A stretch of 27,083 nt of DNA from positions 1 through 27,083 of the forward strand of contig CAKQGD010000022.1 in the NCBI GenBank assembly GCA_934232845.1. Reading direction: 5' to 3'. The stretch comes from an uncultured Oscillospiraceae bacterium. Lineage in GTDB: Bacteria > Bacillota > Clostridia > Oscillospirales > Ruminococcaceae. The stretch's first letter is position 1. Every line of letters begins with the position of its first letter. The translations under genes and the position numbers were made by a program. Below the pieces are notes generated by a model, which was not told where the DNA came from, did no database searches, and saw only the letters and a program-made list of their open reading frames with translations. Below, piece after piece: positions 15,573 to 23,582 of this stretch.

Positions 15573-16223
15573 TTATATAAAATCAGAAAGATTTTCTGTT
15601 TTTACGGCAATGCGCACGATATGTGACGCAACCGGTGAAAAACCGGTCCGCTCCGTCAGCGCGTCAAGCACCAGCGAAGGATTGAGATTGATCTCCACCC
15701 CGGCGCGGCAGCGCAAAAGCGCCTTTACACCGCTCGGCGCCGATTCGACCGAAACGACCTCAAACAGCGGGCGGATATCGACGGTGCGAATGCCTTTTTT
15801 GCTTCGCTTTTCCATCGGCAGTTCGGTCAGGGCCGCAAGCGCGGAAAACGCCGCTTTTGCCGCCGTTTCTTCACAGCGCATGGCAACGCAATAATCCGCC
15901 CAGAAGATTTCCTTCGGCGGCAATACGGGTTCCCACGCGCGCACAGCATGCAGACCCTCCGGCAAAGCCGCGTCAAGACGGGCGGTCACCTCGTCAAACG
16001 GCACCTCTTCGGTCAGCCAAAAATCCATCGTTTCGCAAAGTCCCTCCACGCCCAGAGAAAGCGGCAGCGCAAAGGTCATATACAGATGCGGGTGAAACCC
16101 TTCGGTGTACCACACGGGCAATTGGGTGCGCGCCAGCGCCCGTCCCATTGCTCTCGTCAAATCAAGATGGGAAATATAGATCGCCCGGCCTGTTTTATGA
16201 AACAGCACACGAATCGTTTTCAT
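15573..16223 (-). CDS. Radical SAM-linked protein, TIGR03936/DUF2344 family
   Basis: A 216-residue protein of the family that accompanies, or is fused to, TIGR03960 radical SAM proteins. The N-terminal FHKTGRAIYISHLDLTRAM and the following YTEGFHPHLYMTFALPLSLGVEG segment are characteristic. Its function is unknown; the constant pairing suggests it acts with the upstream enzyme. I use the ATG at 16223, which overlaps the upstream TGA as ATGA; a GTG at 16229 has better spacing (8 bases) from GGAGGA and is a plausible alternative. A weak stem-loop (CAGAAA / TTTCTG) followed by T-rich sequence covers its last codons. Confidence 0.93.
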   Translation of the reverse strand: MKTIRVLFHKTGRAIYISHLDLTRAMGRALARTQLPVWYTEGFHPHLYMTFALPLSLGVEGLCETMDFWLTEEVPFDEVTARLDAALPEGLHAVRAWEPVLPPKEIFWADYCVAMRCEETAAKAAFSALAALTELPMEKRSKKGIRTVDIRPLFEVVSVESAPSGVKALLRCRAGVEINLNPSLVLDALTERTGFSPVASHIVRIAVKTENLSDFI

Positions 16224-18064
16224 CGGCACCGGCACACTCCTCCCGTCAGGCGATCTGCGCCGCAGCCGCTGCAATGTTCAAAACAGCTCGGCGTAGTCGT
16301 TCCTTCTTCAACCGCCTTTTGATGCTCACGAATCAAAAACGCCTTTGTCACACCGTAATCAAGGTGATCCCACGGTAAGATTTCCTCGTAGGAGCGTCGG
16401 CGGTCGGCATAAAACGCAGGGTCGACGCCGCAGTCTTCAAACGCTTTTTTCCACGCTTCGGGCTTGAGATGCTCCTCCCATCCATCGAGACGGGTGCCGT
16501 TCTTCCACGCGGCCTCAATCACGTCAGCCAAACGGCGGTCGCCGCGGGCCAGCACGGCCTCGAGCATGGAGACCGTCGCATCGTGATAAGAAACAGAGAT
16601 TTTCTTTGAACGCACGCAGGAAATCAGATGCTTCTGCTTGACGGCGAGCTGCTCGACGGTATCCTGCGGCTCAAACTCAAATGGGGTGAAGGGCTTCGGC
16701 ACAAAGCATGCCACGCTGATATTGACGGAAACGGATCTTCCCTTCGGACGCTCCGGCATCGAATAATAAAGGTCCACGACCTTCTGCGCGAGATCGGCTA
16801 TTCCCTTGACGTCGTCGAGTGTTTCCGTGGGAAGGCCCATCATAAAGTAGAGCTTAACGGCCGTATAGCCGCCCGCAAAGGCCGTGCGGCAGGTATCGAG
16901 CACGTTCTGCTCGGTAATATTTTTGTTGATGACGTCGCGCAGCCGCTGGGTACCCGCCTCCGGCGCGAAGGTCAGGCCGGATTTTCTCACGCGTGAAATC
17001 TTCTCTAAAAGGGACGGAGAAAAATTATCCACGCGCAAACTCGGCAGAGAGAGATTGACCCTGCGCTCGGAGCACCAGTCGAGCAAACCGTCGAGCAGAG
17101 GCTCCAGCTCGGTATAGTCGCTTGTCGAAAGCGACGTAAGGCCCATTTCCTCATAGCCGGTAGAGCAAATCAGGTTTTTCGCGTCGCGCACAACCGTCTC
17201 GGCGGATTTTTCGCGGATCGGACGATAGAGAAAGCCCGCCTGGCAAAAGCGGCAGCCGCGGTTGCAGCCGCGAAACAGCTCCACCGCCGCGCGGTCGTGA
17301 ATAATATCGAGAAACGGCACGACAAACGACTGCGGATAAAACACCTTGTCAAGATCGGCCACAACGCGCTTTGTCACCGTGGCGGGCGCTCCCTCACGGG
17401 GCGTACAGGCTTCGATCGTACCATCCGCACGATAAGAAACGTCGTAAAGCGACGGCACATAAATTCCCGGAATCTTCGCGGCCTCGCGCAGGAAGCGGGG
17501 CTTGTCCCAGTTTTCTTTTTTGGCAAGCAGGCAGAGGTCAAACAGCTCGTCGGAGACCTCTTCCCCCTCTCCGAGGGAAAAGAGATCGGCAAACGGCGCG
17601 AGAGGCTCGGGATTTGACGCGCAGGGACCGCCGCACACCACGATGGGAAACAGGGCGGTTCTGTCCGCGGCGCGCACAGGCAGCCCGGCAAGATCGAGCA
17701 GATTCAAAACCTCGGTATAGCTCATTTCATACTGAAGCGTGAATCCGATCAAATCAAAGCCGCGCACCGCATCGAGGCTCTCGAGCGCATAGAGCGGCAC
17801 GCCCATCTCGCGCATCGCAGTCTGCATATCATCTTCTGGCGCAAACACGCGCTCGCAGCACACGTCGTCGCGGCGGTTTGCGTGCGCATAGAGAATCTTC
17901 ATGCCGAGGTGGCTCATGCCGACCTCGTAAACATCGGGAAAGCAAAATGCATACCGCAGCATTCCCGGCTTTATCGTCTTATGGACAGCGCCCATCTCCC
18001 CCGCCGAATAGCGGGCCGGTTTCTGCACCTGTGAGAGCAGCACTTCCAGTTGATCGAGCGTCAT
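16220..18064 (-). CDS. TIGR03960 family radical SAM protein
   Basis: A 614-residue radical SAM enzyme of the TIGR03960 family. The N-terminal 40-180 region resembles a B12-binding-like domain (FPDVYEVGMSHLGMKILY, VVCGGPCASNPEPLA, SLGEGEE). The radical SAM domain has the Fe-S motif CNRGCRFC (Cys267, Cys271, Cys274) and FAPEAGTQRLRDVINKN. The C-terminus ends in a short cysteine-rich stretch (HCSGCGADR and VCRCR). The reaction is unknown. ATG 18064 is chosen because AGAGGGG is 8 bases upstream; a GTG three codons earlier is less likely. In many Firmicutes this pair precedes rng-rplU-rpmA; here it ends before rplS. Confidence 0.95.
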   Translation of the reverse strand: MTLDQLEVLLSQVQKPARYSAGEMGAVHKTIKPGMLRYAFCFPDVYEVGMSHLGMKILYAHANRRDDVCCERVFAPEDDMQTAMREMGVPLYALESLDAVRGFDLIGFTLQYEMSYTEVLNLLDLAGLPVRAADRTALFPIVVCGGPCASNPEPLAPFADLFSLGEGEEVSDELFDLCLLAKKENWDKPRFLREAAKIPGIYVPSLYDVSYRADGTIEACTPREGAPATVTKRVVADLDKVFYPQSFVVPFLDIIHDRAAVELFRGCNRGCRFCQAGFLYRPIREKSAETVVRDAKNLICSTGYEEMGLTSLSTSDYTELEPLLDGLLDWCSERRVNLSLPSLRVDNFSPSLLEKISRVRKSGLTFAPEAGTQRLRDVINKNITEQNVLDTCRTAFAGGYTAVKLYFMMGLPTETLDDVKGIADLAQKVVDLYYSMPERPKGRSVSVNISVACFVPKPFTPFEFEPQDTVEQLAVKQKHLISCVRSKKISVSYHDATVSMLEAVLARGDRRLADVIEAAWKNGTRLDGWEEHLKPEAWKKAFEDCGVDPAFYADRRRSYEEILPWDHLDYGVTKAFLIREHQKAVEEGTTTPSCFEHCSGCGADRLTGGVCRCR

Positions 18065-18099
18065 CTGTGACACCCCTCTTTCGCATTAATAACCGATTT

Positions 18100-18128
18100 A
18101 TTATAACGGATTTTAGTTCAAAGCACAA
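18100..18128 (-). promoter_or_regulatory. Promoter of the radical SAM gene pair
   Basis: Consensus -10 TATAAT (18100-18105) on the minus strand, with a weak -35 TTGTGC (18123-18128) at 17-base spacing, about 36 bases before the start codon. Confidence 0.65.
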
Positions 18129-18281
18129 GTGCGGAAGAAAGGTTCCCCTTTTACTTCTAAGCCGCACACGCCTGCGGTCTTCGTATTTTGAGGATGCTGC
18201 AGTACGTTGAATGTCGTTTGTTTGCATGATAGGATATAAAAAGCGTCAAAAGAGAATTCGATTTTTTCTGAGGTGATAAAA

Positions 18282-18688
18282 ATGATTCGGAAAACAAGCC
18301 TAAAAGACAGCGTAAACCAACTGGACAGGCTGTTTTTTATAAAAGAATCGGGAAGTCAAATCACCATATGTGCAGCGTTCTTCAGGCCGAAAACAGAACA
18401 TTGGAATTCCATACGCATACGGATTCCGATGAAATGTTTTACTGTATCGAAGGCGAATTTGACATCGAATTTGAGGATGGAGCGACGCATTTAGCCGAGG
18501 GAAATTTTATTATTATCCCGAAGGATATCCGCCATAGACCTGTCTGCAAGTCTCTTGTAAAGTGCCTTTTAATAGAAACAGAGGGTACCCTGAATAACGA
18601 AAATACGGGCGGTGCATTTGAAGATAACAGAGAAAGGATGTGCGCAGAGTCAGTCTCGTCTTCGAGGCCAGATCTGTTGTTTGGCTAA
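18282..18688 (+). pseudogene. Small cupin-domain protein split by a frameshift
   Basis: The only plus-strand gene. A good start (GAGGTGA then ATG at 18282) opens a frame that reads like the N-terminus of a small cupin (MIRKTSLKDSVNQLDRLFF ... SGSQITICAAFF), then loses sense. The cupin core continues in the frame shifted by one base: FHTHTDSDEMFYCIEGEF, then LAEGNFIIIPKDIRHRP and LLIETEGTLNNENTGG. HxHxDxDE and the later His are the metal-binding motifs of the family. Joining both frames near 18380-18390 restores a coherent product, which fits loss of one base there, by mutation or assembly error. The last 25 codons look non-native. The substrate is unknown. The AT-rich local composition differs from its neighbours. 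Confidence 0.75.
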
Positions 18689-18909
18689 GAGTCCCTCCCG
18701 TTGCCGGCGCTTTCGGCATGGCGGCATTCACCCTGGAACACACCGAAGCGCTCTCGTATGCTTCGATCAAATTGCTTTGCCGCTAAAGTTTTGCTGTAGC
18801 CTGCTTCTATTGGAGAACCTTTTTCTTTTCCGGTTTGCTCCCCATTTGCTTCAGCGCCCTGCCAAAGCCGAAAGAAACGAAAAAAGACACTCTTTTCCTT
18901 GCACAAAAT
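18689..18909. other. Intergenic stretch without a supportable gene
   Basis: About 220 bases between the broken cupin gene and the rqcH terminator. Overlapping short frames exist on both strands but none has a ribosome binding site plus recognisable family features. It may be residue of a lost gene or an element; see findings. Confidence 0.5.
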
Positions 18910-18941
18910 AAAAAAACAGGACGGTCTGTCCTGTTTTTTTA
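18910..18941 (-). terminator. Terminator of rqcH, bidirectional in form
   Basis: ACAGGAC and GTCCTGT pair around a 5-base loop, extended by A and T tracts into a stem of about 13 bp. On the minus strand it lies 14 bases after the rqcH stop and ends in a long T-run. The symmetric tracts would also stop plus-strand transcription from the cupin gene. Confidence 0.95.
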
Positions 18942-18955
18942 TATGCCGTTTTCGC

Positions 18956-20713
18956 TTATTTCACGCGCAGAGACTCGGTCAGTGCCTCGTCGGGTGCGAC
19001 ATAGGCGGTATAATACGGTTCGTAGACAACCATGCCCGGCTTACCGCCCGGCATTTTTTTTACATTTTTCACAGCGGTGTAGTCCACCGCAATCTTGGCG
19101 CTGCCATGCGCCGAGGAATTGGTCGCGGCAATGACGGCAGCCTCGGTATAGGTGCGCGCAGGCGGTTCCTCGCCGTTTGTAACCAAGATTGTATGCGATC
19201 CCAGAATTTTCTGCGTATGCATCCAGATGTCGCGCTTATCGCTCTCGCGCAGGGTAAGCTGTTCGTTCTGCACATTGCTGCGGCCGGACAGAATGCGGTA
19301 TCCGTCGGAAGATCTGTATTCCAGCGGCGGCAGCTTCTGCGGCTTCTGGCGGCGCTGTGTACCGCGTGCGCGCAGATAACCCGCCTCGGCCAGTTCTCCG
19401 CGGATCGCGGCAAGCTCCGCCTCGGTGCGGGCGCGCGTCATCAGATCATACTCGGACTCGAGATAGCGAAGCTCCAGCTCGGCGGCGGCGATCAGCTCAC
19501 GCAGCTTTTTCTCCGCGGTATCCGCTTTGCGATACTCCTTATAATAGCGCTGCACGTTCTGCGTCGGCGTCAGAAGGGGATCAAGGGGAATCACGGTTTC
19601 GGCGTTATTCTCGGTATAAAAATTTTCTACCGCGATTCGCGTCATTCCTTTTTCCAGCCGGTAGAGATTGGCGGAAAGCAGGTCGCCGTACTCGCGCAGA
19701 CGCTCGCGGTCGGCGCAATTGAGCAGCTCCTCTCTCTGGGCGCAGAGCTTGCGCTCGATGCGTTCGATCCGCAGCCGCAGCGTGTGCGAAAAATCGCTCA
19801 TTTTCTGCTTCATGCGATCGGCTGCATCGCGTTCTCCGTAAAAAGCGTCGAGCAGCGCCGACAGACTCGGATACTGCCGCTGCGACATTGTGCAGCCGTA
19901 CTGTCCAATCGGAATGAAAGAAAAATCCTTTGGATCGTTTTCGGGCGTCAAAATCATCGTCGGGATGACCGTGCGCGAAGCAATCACCCCCGCCAGCCAC
20001 GCAAGCTGCCCCGCGAGGGCATTCTCGTCGTCTGAGGTCATCTCGCCAAGCGTCAGGGAACGGCCGTGAAACGCCCGGCTCGCCAACTCGCGCGCCAGCA
20101 GGGGCGAAGCGCCCTCGAGCGTCTCCTGCAGCAGCTTCGCCATATCAATATCCCGCCCGGCATGCAGGCGGTCAAGAATTTTCCACGGGGATTCGGCGGC
20201 CGAAATTCTGTCCTGCGGCGGGGGCGTTTCATAGCGAAGACCCGGCAGAATCTGACGCAGGGACGAGCGGTCCGCACCCACACGTTTGACCGCATCGACA
20301 ATGCGGTCGTCCGCACCGATCAAAATGAGATTGGAATATCTTCCCATGATTTCGGCGGCAAGCGTCAGCGTCACGGGATCTCCCAATTCATTGACCGTGT
20401 CAAAGTCAAAAAACAAAACTCGCTCGAAGCCCGGCTGACGGATCGCGGCCAGCTTCGCGTTTCCGATCTGCTTGCGCAGCAGCATGCAAAACATCGGCGG
20501 CTGAGCGGGATTTTCTACGGAAATCTGTGTCAGATGCGCACGGGGCGCCGAAACGCGGGCAGAAAGAAAAAGCCGGCGGTTTCCGGCCGGCGTACGCAGA
20601 GAAAGAATCAGTTCCTCGCGGGAAGGCTGGTAGATCTTGTCCACACGCCCGCCCAAAAGCTCTTTTTCCAGCTCATTTGCCAGAAGGGAGAGCATCATTC
20701 CGTCGAGAGCCAT
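18956..20713 (-). CDS. rqcH: RqcH, ribosome quality-control NFACT protein
   Basis: A 585-residue NFACT-family protein (also called fibronectin-binding A). In Firmicutes RqcH binds stalled 50S-peptidyl-tRNA complexes and adds C-terminal alanine tails that mark the chain for proteolysis. The NFACT-N domain begins MALDGMMLSLLANEL and has GGRVDKIYQP (21-30); GRYSNLIL follows near 130. A coiled coil lies between about 290 and 430 and the NFACT-R domain near 470-585 has SGRSNVQNEQLTLR and IWMHTQKILGSH. The tRNA-contacting pair known as Asp97-Arg98 in characterised RqcH appears here as Glu97-Arg98 (GFERVLFF). It starts 4 bases after trmK, whose end carries the ribosome binding site. Confidence 0.95.
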   Translation of the reverse strand: MALDGMMLSLLANELEKELLGGRVDKIYQPSREELILSLRTPAGNRRLFLSARVSAPRAHLTQISVENPAQPPMFCMLLRKQIGNAKLAAIRQPGFERVLFFDFDTVNELGDPVTLTLAAEIMGRYSNLILIGADDRIVDAVKRVGADRSSLRQILPGLRYETPPPQDRISAAESPWKILDRLHAGRDIDMAKLLQETLEGASPLLARELASRAFHGRSLTLGEMTSDDENALAGQLAWLAGVIASRTVIPTMILTPENDPKDFSFIPIGQYGCTMSQRQYPSLSALLDAFYGERDAADRMKQKMSDFSHTLRLRIERIERKLCAQREELLNCADRERLREYGDLLSANLYRLEKGMTRIAVENFYTENNAETVIPLDPLLTPTQNVQRYYKEYRKADTAEKKLRELIAAAELELRYLESEYDLMTRARTEAELAAIRGELAEAGYLRARGTQRRQKPQKLPPLEYRSSDGYRILSGRSNVQNEQLTLRESDKRDIWMHTQKILGSHTILVTNGEEPPARTYTEAAVIAATNSSAHGSAKIAVDYTAVKNVKKMPGGKPGMVVYEPYYTAYVAPDEALTESLRVK

Positions 20714-20717
20714 GGTG

Positions 20718-21413
20718 TCACCATCCTTCGATCATGGCAAGCATTTTGTTGGAGAGGGAACGCAGTCTCTGCGCCTCGTCCGGACTGCGGCCAAGCAGAC
20801 CGTTTTCCCGCTTTACCAGCGCGACCGCGGCGCGGCGGATATACTCGCGCGCAGCACCGGAACGTTCCGCTCCCAAGTCGCCGATATACGTGTACAGATC
20901 GTACTCGCCGAGAGAGACTTCTTTTCCCGTATAGGATACGAGCATCACCGTATACGGGCGGCCGGCGGCCATGCAGGCCGTCTCACTTTCGATCTGATAA
21001 CCGTGCGCATAAAGCCAGCGCCGCAGCAACGGAGCTCGTGTCATCGGCTGAAGAAGGAATTTTTTTCCGCTCTTGTCCGGCCATGGGCACGCCTCTAAAA
21101 TGGACGCGATCAGTTCTCCGCCCATTCCGGCCAATACAATATCATCCGCCTCGTCGGAAGATACAACAGAAAGACCGTCGCCAAGGCGGCAGTCTATTCT
21201 GTCGGAAAGAGTGCGCTGTTCGATCTCGTGACGCGCCTGTGAAAGAGGGCCTTCTTTTACATCGCAGGCAATCCCCCCGGGAATTCGGCCCGCCTCTGTA
21301 AGAGCACAGATCAAATAGCCGTGATCGCAGCCGACATCCGCAACACGGGCGCCGGGACGAATCAATTCTCCGATGGTGCGCAGACGGTCATCCAGATGAA
21401 TTGGACGCATCAT
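20718..21413 (-). CDS. trmK: TrmK, tRNA (adenine-22, N1)-methyltransferase
   Basis: A 231-residue SAM methyltransferase that modifies A22 in the D-arm region of tRNAs. The family signatures are RVADVGCDHGYLI (motif I, about 23-35), DIVLAGMGGELI (the catalytic-region motif) and LQPMTRAPLLRRWLYAHGY. In many Firmicutes trmK is paired with a NIF3-type gene, but here it is paired with rqcH. It is coupled to the DUF1858 gene by an ATGA overlap and separated from rqcH by 4 bases. The doublet ATG ATG start leaves one residue uncertain. Confidence 0.95.
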   Translation of the reverse strand: MMRPIHLDDRLRTIGELIRPGARVADVGCDHGYLICALTEAGRIPGGIACDVKEGPLSQARHEIEQRTLSDRIDCRLGDGLSVVSSDEADDIVLAGMGGELIASILEACPWPDKSGKKFLLQPMTRAPLLRRWLYAHGYQIESETACMAAGRPYTVMLVSYTGKEVSLGEYDLYTYIGDLGAERSGAAREYIRRAAVALVKRENGLLGRSPDEAQRLRSLSNKMLAMIEGW

Positions 21414-21613
21414 TTTGAAAAATGCTCGTTAAGCGCCTTTACCAGAGCATCGGCATCTGTTCCGTGGACTGCACAGGCCTGCTCGATGGTCTCGCTGCGG
21501 GAGCAGGGGCAGCCGAGGCAGTGCATGCCGATATTCAGAAAATAAGGCGCCGCAGAATCGTCGTGGTCGAGAATCTCTCCGATCACCATATCTTTTGTAA
21601 CCTGATAAGCCAT
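21410..21613 (-). CDS. DUF1858 small redox-disulfide domain protein
   Basis: A 67-residue single-domain protein of the DUF1858 family, related to the redox-disulfide domain seen with hybrid-cluster proteins. The core MHCLGCPCSRSETIEQAC carries Cys32, Cys35, Cys37 and Cys47. A possible redox or metal-binding role is inferred from the cysteines; no reaction is known. AAAGGAG lies upstream of the ATG. It is the first gene of the DUF1858-trmK-rqcH transcript and its stop overlaps the trmK start by ATGA. Confidence 0.93.
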   Translation of the reverse strand: MAYQVTKDMVIGEILDHDDSAAPYFLNIGMHCLGCPCSRSETIEQACAVHGTDADALVKALNEHFSK

Positions 21614-21672
21614 TTTGTTTTTTCTCCTTTTTCGGCGTTTTGCGCCATTGATATTTTTTCGATTTTGCAGTT

Positions 21673-21701
21673 ATTATATCACATTTTCTTCTTTTTTTCC
21701 A
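21673..21701 (-). promoter_or_regulatory. Promoter of DUF1858-trmK-rqcH
   Basis: Consensus -10 TATAAT (21673-21678) with a TGA extension on the minus strand, about 60 bases before the start codon. The -35 (TGGAAA at 17-base spacing) is poor but lies in an A-rich segment. The leader contains a small GGCG-CAAAA-CGCC hairpin just before the ribosome binding site. Confidence 0.65.
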
Positions 21702-21902
21702 CTCTTGCAAAAAGTTATAAAATCAAAAACGTAAAAAGACAGATTATGCCGCTAAAGGCAGCGCTGCCTGTCCCGGAAAAATAAGAAAGCTGTCTCGAAG
21801 ATATCATCCGCAGCTGCATCATCTTTCAGATGCGGTATGTGATCCGATTGTGGCTTCAGTACCAATACGACCGCCGATCATTTTGCATTTTCTTTCATCT
21901 TA
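21702..21902. other. Intergenic stretch, nothing assignable
   Basis: About 200 bases between the DUF1858 promoter and the small exported protein gene. I see no tRNA, no clear intrinsic terminator for the exported protein gene, and no reading frame with a supported start. Confidence 0.5.
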
Positions 21903-22154
21903 TCATAGAGCAGAGGCGGCAGCTCCTACCCGGCAGAAGCCGCAGTATCTTTTACGTCGGCCCGCCGCGGCACTTTGGCTGCCGCAAACACCGTTGCCGT
22001 CTTCATCCGTAAAGCGGCATACACCACTTTGATGATCGCAAATACCGTTCCTGTTTTGATCCGCAAAGCGGCGGCCTTCTGCACCCGCAAGAGCCGCAGC
22101 TTCCGCTCCAAGGATCATTGTCACGGTAAACAGCAGCACTAAAAACTTCTTCAT
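21903..22154 (-). CDS. Small predicted exported protein with two Asp/Asn-Gly repeats
   Basis: An 83-residue protein starting at ATG 22154, with ACGGAG 9 bases upstream. The N-terminus MKKFLVLLFTVTMILGAEAA looks like a signal peptide cleaved near 20-26. Two repeats follow with an 18-residue period: FADQNRNGICD (30-40) and FTDEDGNGVCG (48-58). They resemble short D-x-N-x-N/D-G metal-binding (calcium-type) loops with a cysteine after each. After the second repeat the sequence turns low in similarity and ends in RYCGFCRVGAAASAL, which may reflect decay or a frameshift. At DNA level the repeats are about 36 bases long, 54 bases apart (21983-22018 and 22037-22072). No function is assigned; it might instead be a remnant. 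Confidence 0.6.
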   Translation of the reverse strand: MKKFLVLLFTVTMILGAEAAALAGAEGRRFADQNRNGICDHQSGVCRFTDEDGNGVCGSQSAAAGRRKRYCGFCRVGAAASAL

Positions 22155-22231
22155 TTCGATTTTCTCCGTTTTATTCTTTTTCACATAATATAATTGGAAA
22201 GAGAAAACCCATTCATATGATTTCTTTTTTT

Positions 22232-22270
22232 AAAAAAAACAGCGGCACGCTCATAAAGAGCATGCCGCTG
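22232..22270 (-). terminator. Terminator of the str operon after tuf
   Basis: CAGCGGCATGCTC pairs with GAGCGTGCCGCTG (13 bp, one G-U pair) around a 5-base loop, followed by TTTTTTTT on the minus strand. It is 26 bases after the tuf stop. Confidence 0.97.
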
Positions 22271-22296
22271 TGTAAAAGCGTGTGTTCCGGGCGAAA

Positions 22297-23496
22297 TTAG
22301 TCGTTGATCTCGATAACAACGCCGGAACCGACGGTACGGCCGCCTTCGCGGATAGCGAAGCGCAGACCCTTTTCAATGGCGATGGGGGTGATCAGCTCGA
22401 CCTTCATGTCGATGTTGTCGCCCGGCATGCACATTTCGACGCCGTCGGGAAGAGAGATAACGCCGGTAACGTCGGTCGTTCTGAAATAGAACTGCGGACG
22501 ATAGTTGTTGAAGAAGGGGGTATGACGGCCGCCTTCAGACTGCTTCAGGACGTACACCTGGCCGGTGAACTTGGTGTGGGGATGAATGGAGCCGGGCTTG
22601 CACAGAACCTGTCCACGCTCGATCTCGTTTCTCTGAACACCACGGAGCAGAGCGCCGATGTTGTCGCCGGCTTCCGCGAAGTCGAGGACCTTGCGGAACA
22701 TTTCCAGACCGGTGACGACGGTCTTCTTCTTCTCTTCGGTCAAACCGACAATCTCGACTTCTTCGCCGACCTTGATCTGTCCGCGCTCGACACGGCCGGT
22801 AGCGACGGTGCCGCGGCCGGTGATGGTGAAGACGTCTTCGACAGGCATCAGGAAGGGCTGGTCCGCCTTACGGTCAGGAGTCGGGATATAGCTGTCAACC
22901 GCATCCATCAATTCCTTGATGCAGGTATAAGCGGGATCGTTAGGATCGTTGGAAGCTTCCAGAGCCTTCAGAGCAGAGCCCTTGATGATCGGAATCTCAT
23001 CGCCGGGGAACTCATACTCGGACAGAGTCTCGCGGATTTCCATCTCGACCAGCTCGAGCAGCTCTTCGTCGTCAACCTGGTCAACCTTGTTCATGAAAAC
23101 AACGATCGCAGGCACGCCGACCTGACGGGCCAGCAGGATATGCTCCTTGGTCTGAGCCATCGGGCCGTCGGTGGAAGCGATAACCAGGATCGCACCGTCC
23201 ATCTGTGCAGCACCGGTGATCATGTTCTTGATATAGTCGGCATGTCCGGGGCAGTCAACGTGCGCATAGTGGCGGTTGGCGGTCTCGTACTCAACGTGAG
23301 AAGTGTTGATCGTAATGCCGCGCTCTCTCTCTTCGGGGGCCTTATCGATCATATCATACGCTTCAAACTGGGCGCCGCCCATCAGAGACAGATACTTGGT
23401 AATCGCAGCGGTCAGAGTGGTCTTGCCATGGTCGACGTGGCCGATGGTGCCGATGTTGACATGGGGCTTGGTTCTCTCGAATTTTGCCTTTGCCAT
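22297..23496 (-). CDS. tuf: Elongation factor Tu
   Basis: The GTPase that delivers aminoacyl-tRNA to the ribosome. The 399-residue length is standard. G motifs are GHVDHGKT (19-26), DCPGHADY (81-88) and NKVD (136-139); domains 2 and 3 follow with GRGTVATGRVERG and the C-terminal GGRTVGSGVV. GGGAGG is 12 bases upstream of the ATG. It is the last gene of the rpsL-rpsG-fusA-tuf operon and is followed by a strong terminator. No second copy is visible in the window. Confidence 0.99.
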   Translation of the reverse strand: MAKAKFERTKPHVNIGTIGHVDHGKTTLTAAITKYLSLMGGAQFEAYDMIDKAPEERERGITINTSHVEYETANRHYAHVDCPGHADYIKNMITGAAQMDGAILVIASTDGPMAQTKEHILLARQVGVPAIVVFMNKVDQVDDEELLELVEMEIRETLSEYEFPGDEIPIIKGSALKALEASNDPNDPAYTCIKELMDAVDSYIPTPDRKADQPFLMPVEDVFTITGRGTVATGRVERGQIKVGEEVEIVGLTEEKKKTVVTGLEMFRKVLDFAEAGDNIGALLRGVQRNEIERGQVLCKPGSIHPHTKFTGQVYVLKQSEGGRHTPFFNNYRPQFYFRTTDVTGVISLPDGVEMCMPGDNIDMKVELITPIAIEKGLRFAIREGGRTVGSGVVIEIND

Positions 23497-23582
23497 TGTA
23501 ATTTTTCCTCCCTTTTGTTCAATCGTGTGTGAATTCGAATGATTATTTTTGATGCTTCAATTTCTAAAAAGCATTGAAACCG

